This document shows positions 33,338 to 45,029 of a stretch of DNA of 64,000 nt, piece by piece. Under the pieces are notes generated by a model, which ran no database searches, was not told where the DNA came from, and saw only the letters and a list, made by a program, of their open reading frames with translations. The position numbers were made by a program, and so were the translations under genes. Each line of letters opens with the position of its first letter. Within the stretch, counting starts at the first letter, position 1. This DNA comes from Tenrec ecaudatus (lineage: Eukaryota > Chordata > Mammalia > Afrosoricida > Tenrecidae), in assembly GCF_050624435.1 (NCBI RefSeq), contig NC_134546.1, positions 9,447,001 to 9,511,000 of the forward strand. The letters are read 5' to 3'.

Positions 33338-33840
33338 AAATGCTATTGTACAATATGTACAACATACATTTTACCATTTTAACCATTTTAAATGGCAAAT
33401 TCAGTGGTAGTAATTATAATCAGTGTGGTGCACCTGTCACCACAGTCTACTTCCAATACTACTTCACCACCACAAACAGAAACTTTGTACCTCTTAATTA
33501 AGAATTCCCTTTTCCACTCTCTTTCCACACTCTGGCAACCTTGGATATATCTTCTGACATGCTTACATTCTTCATGTAAGTGGGATCATAGAGTAGGTGT
33601 CATGTTGTGTTTTATTTATTTCACTCAGCATGATATTTTCAAGAGTCCATCTTTGTTGGATCATCAATCAAAACTTCACCTCCTCTTTGTAACATCTAAT
33701 AATCAGATTGTATGGATCACATCTTATTTTTCCATTTGTCTATTGATAGACACTTGGGCCTTAGCTGTGGTAAAAAATTTTATAGTGACTATTGGTGTAC
33801 AAATATCTAGTTGAGCCCTTGCTCTCAATTCTTTACTTTT
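33338..33840 (-). mobile_element. Old L1 3'-UTR fragment
   Basis: Antisense L1M-like text: 'catacattttaccattttaaccattttaaatgg', 'acttcaccaccacaaacagaaactttgtacc', 'atttcactcagcatgatattttcaagag' and 'ttatttttccatttgtctattgatagacac'. The 140-codon sense frame over it is incidental. Confidence 0.85.
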
Positions 33841-34019
33841 TGGAGGGGATGACAGTTTCTTGATTAGCTCTCATCTACACTTGTGTATCTAAGAGAGTGT
33901 GTCTATAAAGTTTTGACAATATATGATTTTCTTTAACAAGTATTTTACAAATATAAACGTAGGAATTTAAATTTTATAAATTTTACCAAGCTTTATCAAA
34001 TTAATCATACACACACACA

Positions 34020-34743
34020 AAAGGGGTTACCCCCCAAAGCCAGAAATTTTTTCAAAGCTATGTATTTACATTTTTAAATAATTAAATCTTTGGGGGGGGA
34101 CTTGTATAACTCTTATCACAATTCACACGTATTGTGTCAAACACTACTGTACATTTGTTTCCCTCATCTTTCTCAAAACATTTGCTTTCTATTTGAGCCC
34201 CTCGTATTTACTCCTCATTTTTTATGTATTTACATTTTTTAACAAAACAACTTTATCACTTTCGAAGTACTCTCCATTACACTTGATACGTTTGTCAAAT
34301 GTGCAATTCCATTCTTGGAAACATCTTTCAAACTCATCTGTTTGGATTGCTGACAGCACCTCCCTCATTTTTTTCCTTCACCTCTGCAACTAGTCAAATT
34401 GCTGTCCTTTCTTATTCCTCTTCATTCACAGAAACAAGTTGCACAGAGTAAAGTCAGGTGAGTCAGGTATGTTGGGCAAGAAAGGCATGCTGGGTTTTTT
34501 ATGTGCCAAAAACTGGTGCACTGAGATCGCTGCATGAGCAGGTGATTTGTTGAGGTGACAAAACCAGTCCCCTGTCTGCCACAAATCAGGCCTTTTTTTG
34601 TTGCACAGTGTTACGTAATCTTTTCAGAATCTCTAAATAGAAAGCTTGATCAACATTCTGACCTGGTGGAATTGGTGTCCAAATTCACTATCCCCCTCAC
34701 ATCAAAAAAGCAAATGAGCATGTTTATTTTGGGTATCCCCTCA
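34020..34743 (-). mobile_element. Internally deleted mariner element (copy 1)
   Basis: The left terminus near 34021 is ggggttaccccccaaagcca. The right terminus 'gggtatcccctca' is followed by the TA target. The body matches copy 2 from 'caaagctatgtattt' to 'aagcaaatgagcatg', then jumps to the other inverted repeat, losing most of the transposase gene. It is interrupted by an L1 tail. MITE-like, non-autonomous. Confidence 0.87.
34076..34222 (-). mobile_element. 147 bp L1 tail inside the mariner
   Basis: It is bounded by an exact 17 bp duplication tatgtatttacattttt at 34059-34075 and 34223-34239. The inserted text is only the L1 end (acttgtataactcttatcac ... 'ttgctttctatttgagcccctcg'). It is therefore younger than the mariner. 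Confidence 0.93.
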
Positions 34744-34910
34744 TATATATCCAACTACATATATAATATGGGATGTTTGCTTCCGAACAAGTCAACAATA
34801 TGGTTTCAGTTTTTAATCTATGTACATAGGTATACTGAAAAGGAATCGACTGAAACCATGATGTTGGTAATTATCATAACAACTCCATGTACTTGAAGCC
34901 CTACTACATA

Positions 34911-35860
34911 TGAGGGGATACCTCCCAAAACTCGAACTTTTTCCCAAAGCTATGTATTTAAATTTTTTTTACAAAACAGCCTTACCACCTTCAAAGTACT
35001 CTCCATTACACTTAATACTTTTGTCAAATCTGTGATTCCATCCTTGGGAACATTTTTCAAACTCATCTGGATGGTTGACAGCACTTTTCTTTTTTTTCAC
35101 CTCTTCTCCATCATCAAATCACTGTTCTTTTATGTCCCTCTGCATTCAAGGAAATAAAACAGTCGCATGGAGCGAGGTCAGGTAGGGTATGGGGGTCAAG
35201 AGAAGCATGCTGGTTTTTGCCAACAATTGGCGCACTGAGATGGCTTTATGAGCAGATGCACTGTGGTGGCAAAACCAGTTCTCCATCTGCCACAAATCAG
35301 ACCGTTTTTGCTGCACACTGTCAGACAATCTTTTCAGAACCTCTGAATAGAAAACTTGATTCACAGAGTCTGACCTGGTGGAATGAACTCCAAATGCACT
35401 ATCCACCCCCAAATTAAAAAAAACAAATGAGCATCGTCTTGATCTTTGATTTCACTTCAGCTTTTTTGAGTGAGGAAACGATGATGTCTTCCACTGACTT
35501 GACTGATGTAATGACCTTGGGGGGAAAAGTCTGGGTTGCTTCAGAGCTGAGCTGTTCTTTCAAAGCACTGCATGTTTCACTTGATGCTCTTTTTCCTGGA
35601 CAACCATAACCCAAGGCAGCAAGCAGCTCTTCTTATCCCCAAATCTTCTGTTAAAATTTGCTGTACCAAGTTCCAAGATAGTCCAAATAACTTCCCCATC
35701 TCTTCAGTGGTCCGTTGTTGGTCTTTGAGCACAAGTGCATGAATTTGGTCAACATTTTCAATCCCTTCAGGAAGCTGATGGATGTCCGGAACAAGGTTTC
35801 TCATTAATTGACATTTCACCTTTTATGAAACCAAAAACCATTCGGAAACACTGAAAAGCC
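34911..35860 (-). pseudogene. Mariner with broken transposase gene (copy 2)
   Basis: It starts at a TA with tgaggggatacctcccaaaa, the inverted repeat matching the right end of copy 1. Antisense translation gives two transposase blocks. At 35577-35819 is a helix-turn-helix region with NVDQIHALVLKDQQRTTEEM. At 35146-35412 is a C-terminal block with HKAISVRQLLAKT ahead of the second catalytic aspartate region. Frameshifts separate the blocks. The N-terminal end and second inverted repeat are absent beyond about 35.86 kb. The element cannot transpose itself. Confidence 0.87.
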
Positions 35861-36478
35861 AAAGAGTTTCCTAGAAGGATATTTTCAGGTAGATAACATC
35901 TGTTGATTGTAAAATAATCACATGCAATGTACTTTCTCTTAAAATTTAAGTGTCTAATGATAAGCAGTAGGAAAAAAATGTGTTACCTGTTCTGTGTAGT
36001 CTTCTTTTAGTTCTCCTAAAATAAAAGATCACAATATTAATTATCCTGAAGTCTAATAAAAATTATTTGCTAGGAAAATTTTAATTTCCTCAGTAAAAAA
36101 TATTAAAACAATTGTAACCTAAAGAAAGTTTTATTTAAAAAATTTAAAACTGAAAATTCTTGGTTATTATGAAGCAATTACTAGGCTTCACAATGATATT
36201 AAAGAACTATTCTCACACATCTGTTAGGACTAATGTTTATACAGGAATCAGATGAGTAGGCTATGTCTATTTTACTTCTGTTCCTAAAGTAATGCCTTAG
36301 GATTAATATGACAAGTAAAATTTATTTAATTGTCCTGGCTAATTTGTGGTAGGAAACTGGGTTGAGAAGTTTTATATAGCCGGTTTTAGTCTTGATAGGA
36401 AAGAATGAATCTATTAAGCCATAATTATTTGTTATCTGCTCTCAGCAACATATCTGCTGACTATATCTTAGTACTTGG
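35861..36478. other. No gene recognised
   Basis: About 600 bp of unique A+T-rich DNA without a supportable frame. Confidence 0.4.
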
Positions 36479-36479
36479 A

Positions 36480-37650
36480 AAGGGATGCTTTGAAAAGCAG
36501 TACCTAGACAGGGAGCTGCTAGAAATTCAAGCCAGATTAAGAAGAGGACATGGAAAGAGGGATATTATTGCTGATGTCAGATAGATTTGAGCCCAAAGCA
36601 GTCAGCACCAGAAAGATGTTTACGTGTTTTTTTATTAATTAGGCAAAGACATCGACCGAGTCGATCATAACTAACTGGATAGCACTGAGAGGGGAATTTC
36701 AGAACACTTTATGGTGCTTACATGGAACCTGTATATGGATCAAGAGGCAGATGTTCAAAAAGATTAAGGAAATACTATGTGGTTAAAAATCAGGGAAAGG
36801 GTACATCAGGGTTGTATCCCTTCACCATACTTCATCAATCTGTATGCTGAACAGACAATCCAAGAAGCTGGACTTTGTACAAGAACATGATGTCAGGATT
36901 TGAGGAAGGACTGTATGCATTATGTAGATTACTCAACTGGGCTTGCTGAAAGCATTGAGGTCTTGAAGCACTTACTGATAAAGGTCAAGAACTACAGCCT
37001 TCTATATAGTTTGCAACCCCTTGTAAAGAAAACAAAAATCCCCACAGCTCTACCAATAGGTATTATGACAATGGGAGAAAAGATTGAAGTTGTCAAGGAT
37101 TTCACCTTGCTTGGCTCCACAATGTTCATGGAGATAGAAGTTAAGAAATCAAACAATGTATTGTATTGTGCATATTTGCTGCACAAGACTTCTTTAAAGT
37201 GTTGAAGAGCAAGGTTGTCACTTTGAGAACTAAGGTGTTCCTGACCTAAGACATGGTATTTTCATTTATCTTATGTGCATGTGAAAGTTGGATGTTGAGT
37301 AAGGAAGACCAATGAAAAATTAATACATTTGAATTATTGAGCTGACAAGAGACATTGAAAGAACCCTGGACTGCTAGAAGAATAAACAAATATGTCTTGG
37401 AAGAAGTATAGCAAGATTGGCCCTTGGAAATGAGGATGGTGAGCTTTTGACGTAGTATCAGGAAAGACCATGAAGAAGGACATGATTATGCTTGGTAAAA
37501 TAGAAGGGCAGCAGAATGAGATGACAGAGGACTCAAACACAACGGCAGTTGTGTGGATGGTACAAGACTGGGTCATGTTTCCCTCAGGTGTGCATATGGT
37601 CAACTAGGAGCCACAACCGACTTCGTGGCACCTACCACCAACAACATATT
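36480..37650 (+). mobile_element. BovB/RTE LINE, sense, degenerate
   Basis: BovB ORF2 3' half: 'gaaagggtacatcagggttgtatcccttcaccatac', then a 101-codon frame at 36900-37205 with YVDYSTGLAES, LKHLLIKVK and VVKDFTLLGST. The catalytic box YVDY has lost the YADD pattern, including its second aspartate. The 3' end is 'ggagccacaaccgacttcgtggcacctaccacc'. Inactive. Confidence 0.9.
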
Positions 37651-37950
37651 CATTTCTGTTTTCTCCTTTGATGGAATTTATTTATATTTCAACATACAAA
37701 CTGAGTGGTATTCATTTCTTAAGCAGAGGATAGCTAACATTAGCAGGGCCTCTACAATAGTTAGCAAAATTCTTGTAACATTGGAAGTGTTTGCTGTTGT
37801 TACTTTTGACATTCTTTTTGAGATTTGCTCCTAATAGCAGTAAGAGAGTGCGTAACAGTATAACACTTTGGAGTCTTTTACAAAAGAATACACGACTCCA
37901 CCAAAAGCTTTTCTGAATGTGGGATATTATAGATTACATAAACCAAAAAC
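37651..37950. other. No gene recognised
   Basis: Unique-looking sequence between BovB and an LTR fragment. Confidence 0.4.
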
Positions 37951-37954
37951 AAAC

Positions 37955-38215
37955 CAGTAGTTACATAATTTCATGTCAACTAGATAAATAAGCACAGGGA
38001 TGGAGTCTGGCCCGTCAATCAGGTCACAGGTGGGGAGATAGTCATTAAGGTCAGCAGACAGGCCTGGAATTATGAAGTATGGTTTTTTGGTTTTGCTAGT
38101 TTTACTTCTTTTTCTGTTTTTATTCATTCTTTTGTTTTGTCTCTTGTTGTTTTGGCTACCAATATGGAAGCAAGCCTGGGTAGAAAGCATCAGACCTGCT
38201 GAGAAGGAAGAGACG
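37955..38215 (+). repeat. ERVL-type LTR fragment, sense
   Basis: It starts cagtagttacataatttcat then 'gtcaactagataaataagcacagggatggagtctggcccgtcaatcaggtcacag', matching the first 100 bp of the LTR at 13.7 kb. The 3' half is missing where the L1 begins. Confidence 0.68.
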
Positions 38216-38216
38216 G

Positions 38217-39480
38217 AAGCTGGAGAAGGGGAGCAGTGAGCAAACAGTGTAATAGGGGAACAACTAGGGAATTAAAATCAACAATGAGAAAGTCGTAGAG
38301 ATCCTGGGGGTGTTGAAGCAATAGCAATTTAGCTAAGAGGAATTACTAAGAGGCAGAAAAAGGGCGAGCATAATGGTGGGAAAGGAGGAAGGTAAAAGGA
38401 AACAGGGAAGATCTAGAAAGCAAAGCTATGGATAGAGGTATAAATAAGTTTGCAATTATGTAAATATATTCATAAAAATAGGGGTATTGACGTAGGTTAC
38501 ATATATTTATATGGAAATACATTGAGGAGGTGGACATACTTTGGGTCTCTGCAGAAGAACTCCATTAATGCAAAAACACTTTGTTCTAACAACCTGGCAT
38601 TCTGTGATGCTCATCCTCCTGACACAATCGCTGAAGATAATAAAATGGATGCAGAGCAAATGTGGTGAAGAAAGCAGATGGTGCTCCCCAGCTAGTGGAT
38701 GAAGTAAAATGTGGGGTCTTAAAAGCTTGAAGGTAAACAAGCAGGCATCTAGCAGAAAAGCAACAATCCCACATGGAAGAAGCACACCAGCCTGTGTGAT
38801 CATAAGGTGTCGATAGAATCAGGCAGCAGGCACCAGAAGACCCCTCAAAAAACATTGTTGAGAACAAAGAGGGTTGGAGCAGAGACCCAAAGCCCATCTG
38901 TAGACAATAGGACATCTCTTCACAGAAGGGGGTCACAAGGAAGGGATGAGTCAACTAAGGTGCAGTATAGCACTGATGAAACACACAATATTCCTCTGGT
39001 TCTTTGAGGCTTCCTCACCTGCCACGATCATGACCCAGTCCTGCCTTTCAGCTCTGACGACTAGAGCATGTACACTGGTACAGATGAAAGCTCACACAAA
39101 ATCTCAGTCAGATAAACCCCACAGGAAAAAATGGGAGTAGTGATACCAGGAGGGTAGGGAGAAGGGGAGGAAGGGAGAACCTATTGAAATGATTGACATA
39201 TAACACCCCCCACCACAGGGATATGAACAATCGAAAGGTGGGCATAATATATGAATAGTGGTCATTGTAAGATATGAAAACAATTGATAATTTATCAATG
39301 GGGTCACGAGGGTGAGGGCAGGGGGAGAAAGGGAAAAAAGAGTTGACACCAAGGGATCAAATAGAAAGTAAATGTTTTTAGAAAATTATGATGGCAACAT
39401 GTACAAATATGCTTGATAAAATTAATGTATGGAATGGTTTAAGAGTTGTAAGAGCCCCCAATAAAATGATTTTTAAGTGA
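38217..39480 (+). mobile_element. Young L1 3' end, sense, 1.26 kb
   Basis: It carries the upstream 'aggggaacaactaggg...gaggcagaaaaagggcgagcataatgg' and 'gataaataagtttg...catatatttatatgg' blocks. It then has one copy of the internal unit (gtggtgaagaaagcagatgg ... 'acaccagcctgtgtgatcataagg') and the tail 'gagcccccaataaaatgattttt'. No ORF2. The left boundary is approximate. Confidence 0.87.
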
Positions 39481-39855
39481 ATATATTGGAAGCATTGAGT
39501 AGAAAAGCTCATGTCAGCTTTGAGGTGAAGAGAAAGTAGACACAGGTAAAAATTGTGCAATAGTGGAAAATAAGATAGGGTAGAGATGGTGGAGTAAAGC
39601 TAGCATTAGGGGTAGTGTGGAGAACACATCAAAGCAGTCTATGATTCTTCTACCACAGTTTCTGATGAAAACCAATGTTCAGATAGGCCCTTCTTCTGTA
39701 TTTCTACTGTTTAGTTTATGTAAAATTAAAGGTACTCAATAATATCTGCTGAATTTTAGATGATAGAATCATACCATGTTAAATCTTTTAGTATAGTCTT
39801 TCTCAAGTTTAGCCTGTTCCCACTATCAGTATTTCCACTTAAGATTATTCCCAAA
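39481..39855. other. No gene recognised
   Basis: Unique-looking sequence without a supportable frame. Confidence 0.4.
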
Positions 39856-39859
39856 CTAC

Positions 39860-40360
39860 TCTAAAAACTTGGTATTTACTTTCTCCTGTCATTTCTCATG
39901 TTAGTCAACTTGGATGAGGTCACCAAATTAATATTTTCACATCATACACTTGGTTATATCACTCACTTGCTTCATAACTTTCAAAGTCTAATCACTATTT
40001 ATTGAAAACACTTGTAGTATTTGGTTTTACACCAAAACCTAGCTAGACACAATCTGGCCCATAATTTACCTTTGTTTTCTCCAGCTAATTGCTTACACAT
40101 AAGCATCATTGGACTTCAAAAGCTTATAAACTTTAACTCCCCAGTCCAGTAAGTGACTATTATTGTCTAAATAAAACAATTCCAGAATCAAAAGTAATTT
40201 AAAAATAATTCAAGTTCTTCAATCCATTTCTCAGATATCATAAAGATTACATATATTATAGTAATACTTATTAAAAATTAATTTTCTCTCATCTACTTCT
40301 CTCAGATGTTGAAACTGCTCTCATTATGTCTCCTTCCTTGCATTCTCTGGGACTAAAATT
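39860..40360 (+). mobile_element. L2-like LINE fragment, diverged
   Basis: The order 'ttgcttcataactttcaaagtctaatcac', 'ccaaaacctagctagacacaatctggcccataatttacc', then 'ttccttgcattctctggg' resembles L2. The flanks of the next L1 insertion continue it. Weak similarity only. Confidence 0.45.
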
Positions 40361-40376
40361 CCTTATACAAACTATT

Positions 40377-40833
40377 TTTTTAAATCATTTTATTGGAGGC
40401 TCTTAGAACTCTTGTTAGAATCCATGTATCAATTGTGTCCAACATATTTGTACATATATTCCATCATTCTTTTCTAGACATTTACTTTCCCATTGAGCCT
40501 TTGGGATCAGCCCTTCTTCCTTCCGTCCCTCTTCCCCTTACCCCAACCCTCATGGCCCTGATAGATTATAGACTGTTATTTTCAAATCTCACATTGACTG
40601 CTGTCTCCCTTCCCCTCTGATTTCTGGTGTTCTTCCCCCTGGCTGAGGTGTGTGTAGTTATGTGCCATTCATTGTGATCAGTGCTCCGTTCCTTCCCCAC
40701 CACTCCCCCCTTTTCCCCTACCCTTTTGGTATCTCTAGTCCCATTCCTGTTACAGGGTTCCATGTGCTGTGAGTTTTATATCTTGCCTTTACCGATGTAC
40801 ATGCTCCCGTCTAGATTAGGAAGCAGCACTGGA
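40377..40833 (-). mobile_element. Young L1 tail insertion with exact TSD
   Basis: Bounded by ccttatacaaactatt at 40361-40376 and 40834-40849 (16 of 16). The antisense L1 3' end starts 'tttaaatcattttattggaggc' and ends 'gtctagattaggaagcagcactgga'. It is 457 bp with no coding sequence. Confidence 0.95.
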
Positions 40834-40849
40834 CCTTATACAAACTATT

Positions 40850-41917
40850 AATTCTACAAGGAGCTTCTGTTTCCTTTTCTTCCATATTTTGCATTTCAAA
40901 GTCTCTAAGAATTAACAAGAATTAACAAGAATTGTACCTTTCTTAGATAAAAAGGGCAAAAGAATGAGTGGGCCCATCTAGGCTCCTCTTTAGTCGATAT
41001 CTTTAGGGACACCATGAAAACACCCAAATGTTAATTACTTGTGCCTCTTAACAGACAGCTGTTTGTGTATTATTTGTACTTTCTGTCTCTGATTTCATAA
41101 GTCATTTCTTCTGAATTTTGAAATTCTATATTTGAAGGACACATGCTCAGCTAACCATCTTAGCTAGAAGTGACTGCTCTATTACTTTGTCATGATTTCT
41201 TTTCTAGTATCACTTTTAAAGTGTACATTACATGGCTGCCTTGTGTTTCTTACTGAATTAATCAGGAGTCACGCCGTATTTTATATTGATCCTCTGCGCC
41301 TGACTAGAAGTGAGCAGCGTAAGCATCACACGAGAGCTTTTCAGAAATTGAAATTGTGCGCTGTAACCAAGACTTCCTGAATCAGAATCAACATTTTAGC
41401 AAGATATCCAAATGAATTATATGTTCATTAAAATTTAGTCTTTGCTACAATCAAATAACTTGGTATATTACGTTATAGCAACCAAGAGTGCTCTTCTCTA
41501 AAAATATGCCAACTAGGAATGCTCAGGTTTTCTACTTTTGCTAATTTACTGGAAACTCTTGCAATCTATAACTTGGTTTTTCTCTTATACTTTGAATACT
41601 TCATTCACCTTGTATACACTTACCTTCTGCACTACAGGTGTTAGTCATCGAAGATCTAGCACAGATGTCTTTTTCAAGTTCACACCTTCTGTCAGTTACT
41701 TGTCTTTTAGTGCATGGATTTGGGTTTTTTTTATTAACGGGAAAAAGTATTAAAGAGGAAAATTACAGGGTTAAAATATAGATTTGAAAATAATGAAAAA
41801 CTACTCTTCAGTACTTTAAAAACATACGGAAAAAAAATCCCTGGAACCTTTCAACACCATAGTCATTTAAACACCATCCTAATTAAAAAAAACCATGAAG
41901 TCTGCTTTTAATTCTTT
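40850..41917. other. No gene recognised
   Basis: About 1 kb of unique-looking A+T-rich DNA. A small tandem (agaattaacaagaattaaca) lies at about 40908-40935. Short frames have no domains. Confidence 0.4.
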
Positions 41918-41933
41918 CACCATTAAATATTTT

Positions 41934-43054
41934 TTAAAATTTAGTAAATCATTTTATTGGGGCTCAAACAACTCTTATCACAATCCATACATACATCAAT
42001 TGAGTAAAGCACCCGTATGCATTCATTTCCATCGTCATTCTCAAAATTTGCCTTCCACTTGGGTTCCTGAAATCAGCTCGTTTTCCTTTTTTCCCTCCCC
42101 CTCCTTCCCCGCTCCCCCCTCCCTCGTGACCCCTTCATAATTTACAAATTATTTTATCTTACACTGCCCGGCGTCTCCCCTTACCCACCTTCCTGTTGCC
42201 CATCCCCCAGAGAGGAGGTTACATGCAGATCCCCAAGATCAGTTCTACCTTTCTACACCCCCTTCCCTCCTGGTGTTGCCACTCTCACCGCTGGTCCTGA
42301 GGGGTTTATCTGTCCTAGATTCCCTGTGTTTCCAGATCTCTACTGCACCGCTGTACATCCTCTGCTCTAACCAGGTCCGCACGGCAGAATTGGGATCATG
42401 ATAATTGGGGGGAGGAAGCGTTCAAAAACTAGAGGAAGGTTTTGAGTTTCATTGTTGCTACACTGAACCCTGAGTGACTCATCTCCTCCCCTCTACCCCT
42501 CTGAGAGGGATGTCCAGCTGTCTACAGATGGGCATTGGGTCCCCATTACGTATTCCCCTCATTCACAATATGATCTTCCCCACCCCAACCCCGCCTTTGG
42601 TGCTTGAAACCTGGTCCCCTCGGCCCTTCATGATCACAAATGTTGGTGTGCTGCTTCCATGTGGGCTTTGTTGCTTCTAGGATAGATGGCCGCTTGTTTA
42701 CTTTCAAGCCTTTAAGTCCCTGGACGCTATCTCTCTCAATAGCCAGGCACCATCAGCCTTCTTCACCACACTTGCTTATGCACACATTCGTATTCAGCGT
42801 TTATGTGAGGAAGGTGATCACACAATGAAGATTTTTGTTCCTTGGTACCTGCTACCTGGTCCATTCAACACCTTGTATTCACTTAGGCTGTGTGCTTCTT
42901 ATCTGGGCTTTGTTGCTTCTGAGCTAGATGGCCGCTTGTTTGCCTTCAAGCCTTTAAGACCCCAGATGCTGTATCTTTTGATAGCCAGGCACCATCAGCT
43001 TTCTTCACCTGTTTGCTTATGCACATGTCTGTCTTCAGTGATCATGTTGGAAAG
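41934..43054 (-). mobile_element. Young L1 insertion with duplicated 3'-UTR unit and exact TSD
   Basis: Bounded by caccattaaatatttt at 41918-41933 and 43055-43070 (16 of 16). Two successive copies of the internal block are present: 'tgggctttgttgcttctaggatagatggccgc' at about 42661 and 'ctgggctttgttgcttctgagctagatggccgc' at about 42903. Each is followed by 'agccaggcaccatcagc'. No ORF2. Confidence 0.94.
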
Positions 43055-43070
43055 CACCATTAAATATTTT

Positions 43071-43595
43071 ACAGGACATTTTGAAAATTAGTTAACTTCA
43101 ATTTTAATGTACCAAAACAATATTTTACAAATGCTCATGCACAGATTTATGTAACAAATTTGGAACCAAAATATAAATTCTAAAATGGAATGGTAAAAGT
43201 TTATTAAATAAACTTTATTTTCCTACTTTAAAAATATACTGAAGTACAGAAAAAATTTAAAAATTCAGAACCAAAATATAATGCTTTGCATTTCTAGATA
43301 TTCTAAAATTGAATGGTAAAAGTTTATTTAATAAACTTTATTTTCCAATCTTTAAAAATATATAGAAGTACAGAAAATATTAAAAATTCAGAAAAAGATC
43401 AGTAACATAATCAGAGCATTCCTCTATTTAGTTAACTACTTAGTATTATGCACCTTTTTATTATTAGGAACTTTTTGAGACAATGAAATTTTATGTCATC
43501 ATGTTATGAGATATATGGATATTTTAATTTAAATGATGACACATTAAAATGGACTTTGTTTTAGTTTATGGATCTATGAATTGTCTATGATTCTA
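43071..43595. repeat. A+T-rich with local direct duplication
   Basis: Two tandem copies of about 130 bp lie at roughly 43165-43275 and 43275-43400. Each contains 'aatggtaaaagtttatt(a/t)aataaactttattttcc' followed by 'tttaaaaatata..gaagtacagaaaa' and 'aaaaattcagaa'. This is a non-coding local duplication. Confidence 0.8.
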
Positions 43596-43599
43596 ACGT

Positions 43600-43684
43600 G
43601 CGTTGTTGGTAGCTGCCATCGAGTTGGCTCTGAATTATGAGGACAAAGGTATAACAAAGTGCTGTCTGGTTCTGTACCAGGGGT
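43600..43684 (-). mobile_element. BovB 3'-end remnant
   Basis: The string gttggtagctgccatcgagt, then 'tggctctgaattatgaggac...acaaagtgctgtctggttctgtacc', is the antisense BovB terminus. Only about 85 bp is present. Confidence 0.7.
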
Positions 43685-44397
43685 GGGACCACTGGTAGGC
43701 ACCTGACTGGATTCATAATTACCACCATAATTAGAATACAGTTTCAGCTCGCCATAAAATTCCCTCATGCTATCCTTCAGTGTTACCCCTTCATTACCCT
43801 TTTGCACCTAGCAACCACTGCATCTCCAGACCTACAGTTTTGACTTTGAGAATGTCGTATAATTGGAATCATACTGTATATTCTTTGTGACCTTCTTCTG
43901 TCAGTTACTATAATGCCATTGAGTTCATCCTAATCATGTTGTGTAACAATGGGTTGTACCTTCAATGGGTTAATGGATAACCTAGTACATGGATTCCACT
44001 ATATGTATACCAGTTTATTTATCCATTAACCTATCTAAAGAATATTTATTTCTCTCTCCAGTTTTTGGTGACTATAAATAAAGCTACTAAAAGCATGTGC
44101 AGGTTTTGTGTAAACATGTATTTTTATTTCTCTAGGGTAAATACTTAGGCATGGGATTACTGGCTCATACAGTAAACATATTTAACACTATAAGAAAACA
44201 ACAGTACACTACTTCCAGAATGGCTATATCATTCTGTATTCTCAAAAGTACTTGGTATTATTAGTATTTGTTACAGACATCCTAACAGCCTTTCAGAGGT
44301 ATCTCATCATGATGGCTTTTAATTGCATTTCCCTAATGGCTGATGATATTGAGTATTGCTTCATGTGCATATGTTGCATCTATAGATCTTATTGAAA

Positions 44398-44592
44398 GGA
44401 GTCCTGGTGGTATGATGGGTACTATGTTGGGCTGCTAAATTCAGTAGTTTGAAACTATTAGCTGCTCCATAGGAGAAAGATGAGATTGTCTACTACCGAA
44501 AAGAGTTACAGTCTCAGAAACCCACAGGTACAGTTTTACCCTGTCCTATAGGGTCGCTGAGTTAGAAATGACTTGATAGTAGCATTTGTTTT
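44398..44592 (+). repeat. AfroSINE in old L1
   Basis: The head is ggagtcctggtggtatgatg, then 'gttgggctgctaaattcagtagtttgaaactattagctgctcc'. The tail is 'cctatagggtcgctgagttagaaatgacttgatagtagc'. Confidence 0.92.
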
Positions 44593-44660
44593 ATGGTATC
44601 CCTTTATTGAAATATATGTTCCAGTCTTTTGCTCATTTTAATTGGGTTGTTTGTTTTCTT

Positions 44661-44893
44661 TACTTTTAATTTAATAAATCATTTTATTGGTGCTCATATA
44701 ACTCTTATCACAATCCATACATACATCAATTGAGTAAAGCACCCATATACATTCGTTGCCCTCATCATTCTCAAAATTCACCTTCTACTTGGGTTCCTGG
44801 AATCAGCTCATTTTCCTTTTTTTTCCTGCTCCCCCTTCCCCCATGAGTCCTTAATAGTTTATAAATTATTATCTTATCTTACACTGCCCAGCG
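44661..44893 (-). mobile_element. Young L1 tail with exact 17 bp TSD
   Basis: Bounded by gggttgtttgttttctt at 44644-44660 and 44894-44910 (17 of 17). The insert is only the terminal 233 bp of the L1 (aataaatcattttattggtg ... 'cttatcttacactgcccagc'). Confidence 0.95.
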
Positions 44894-45029
44894 GGGTTGT
44901 TTGTTTTCTTGATGTTGGGTTTTGGGTATTTTCATATATTTTGGATATAATTGATATGCAAATATTTTGCCTTTTTATTGTCTTAACAGTGACATTTAAA
45001 GGGCAAAGGTTTTTAATTTTGGTCTTGTT

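Noticed and set aside
33392..33814. 140-codon sense frame
   Set aside because: It is fully contained in an antisense old L1 3' UTR. Chance frame.
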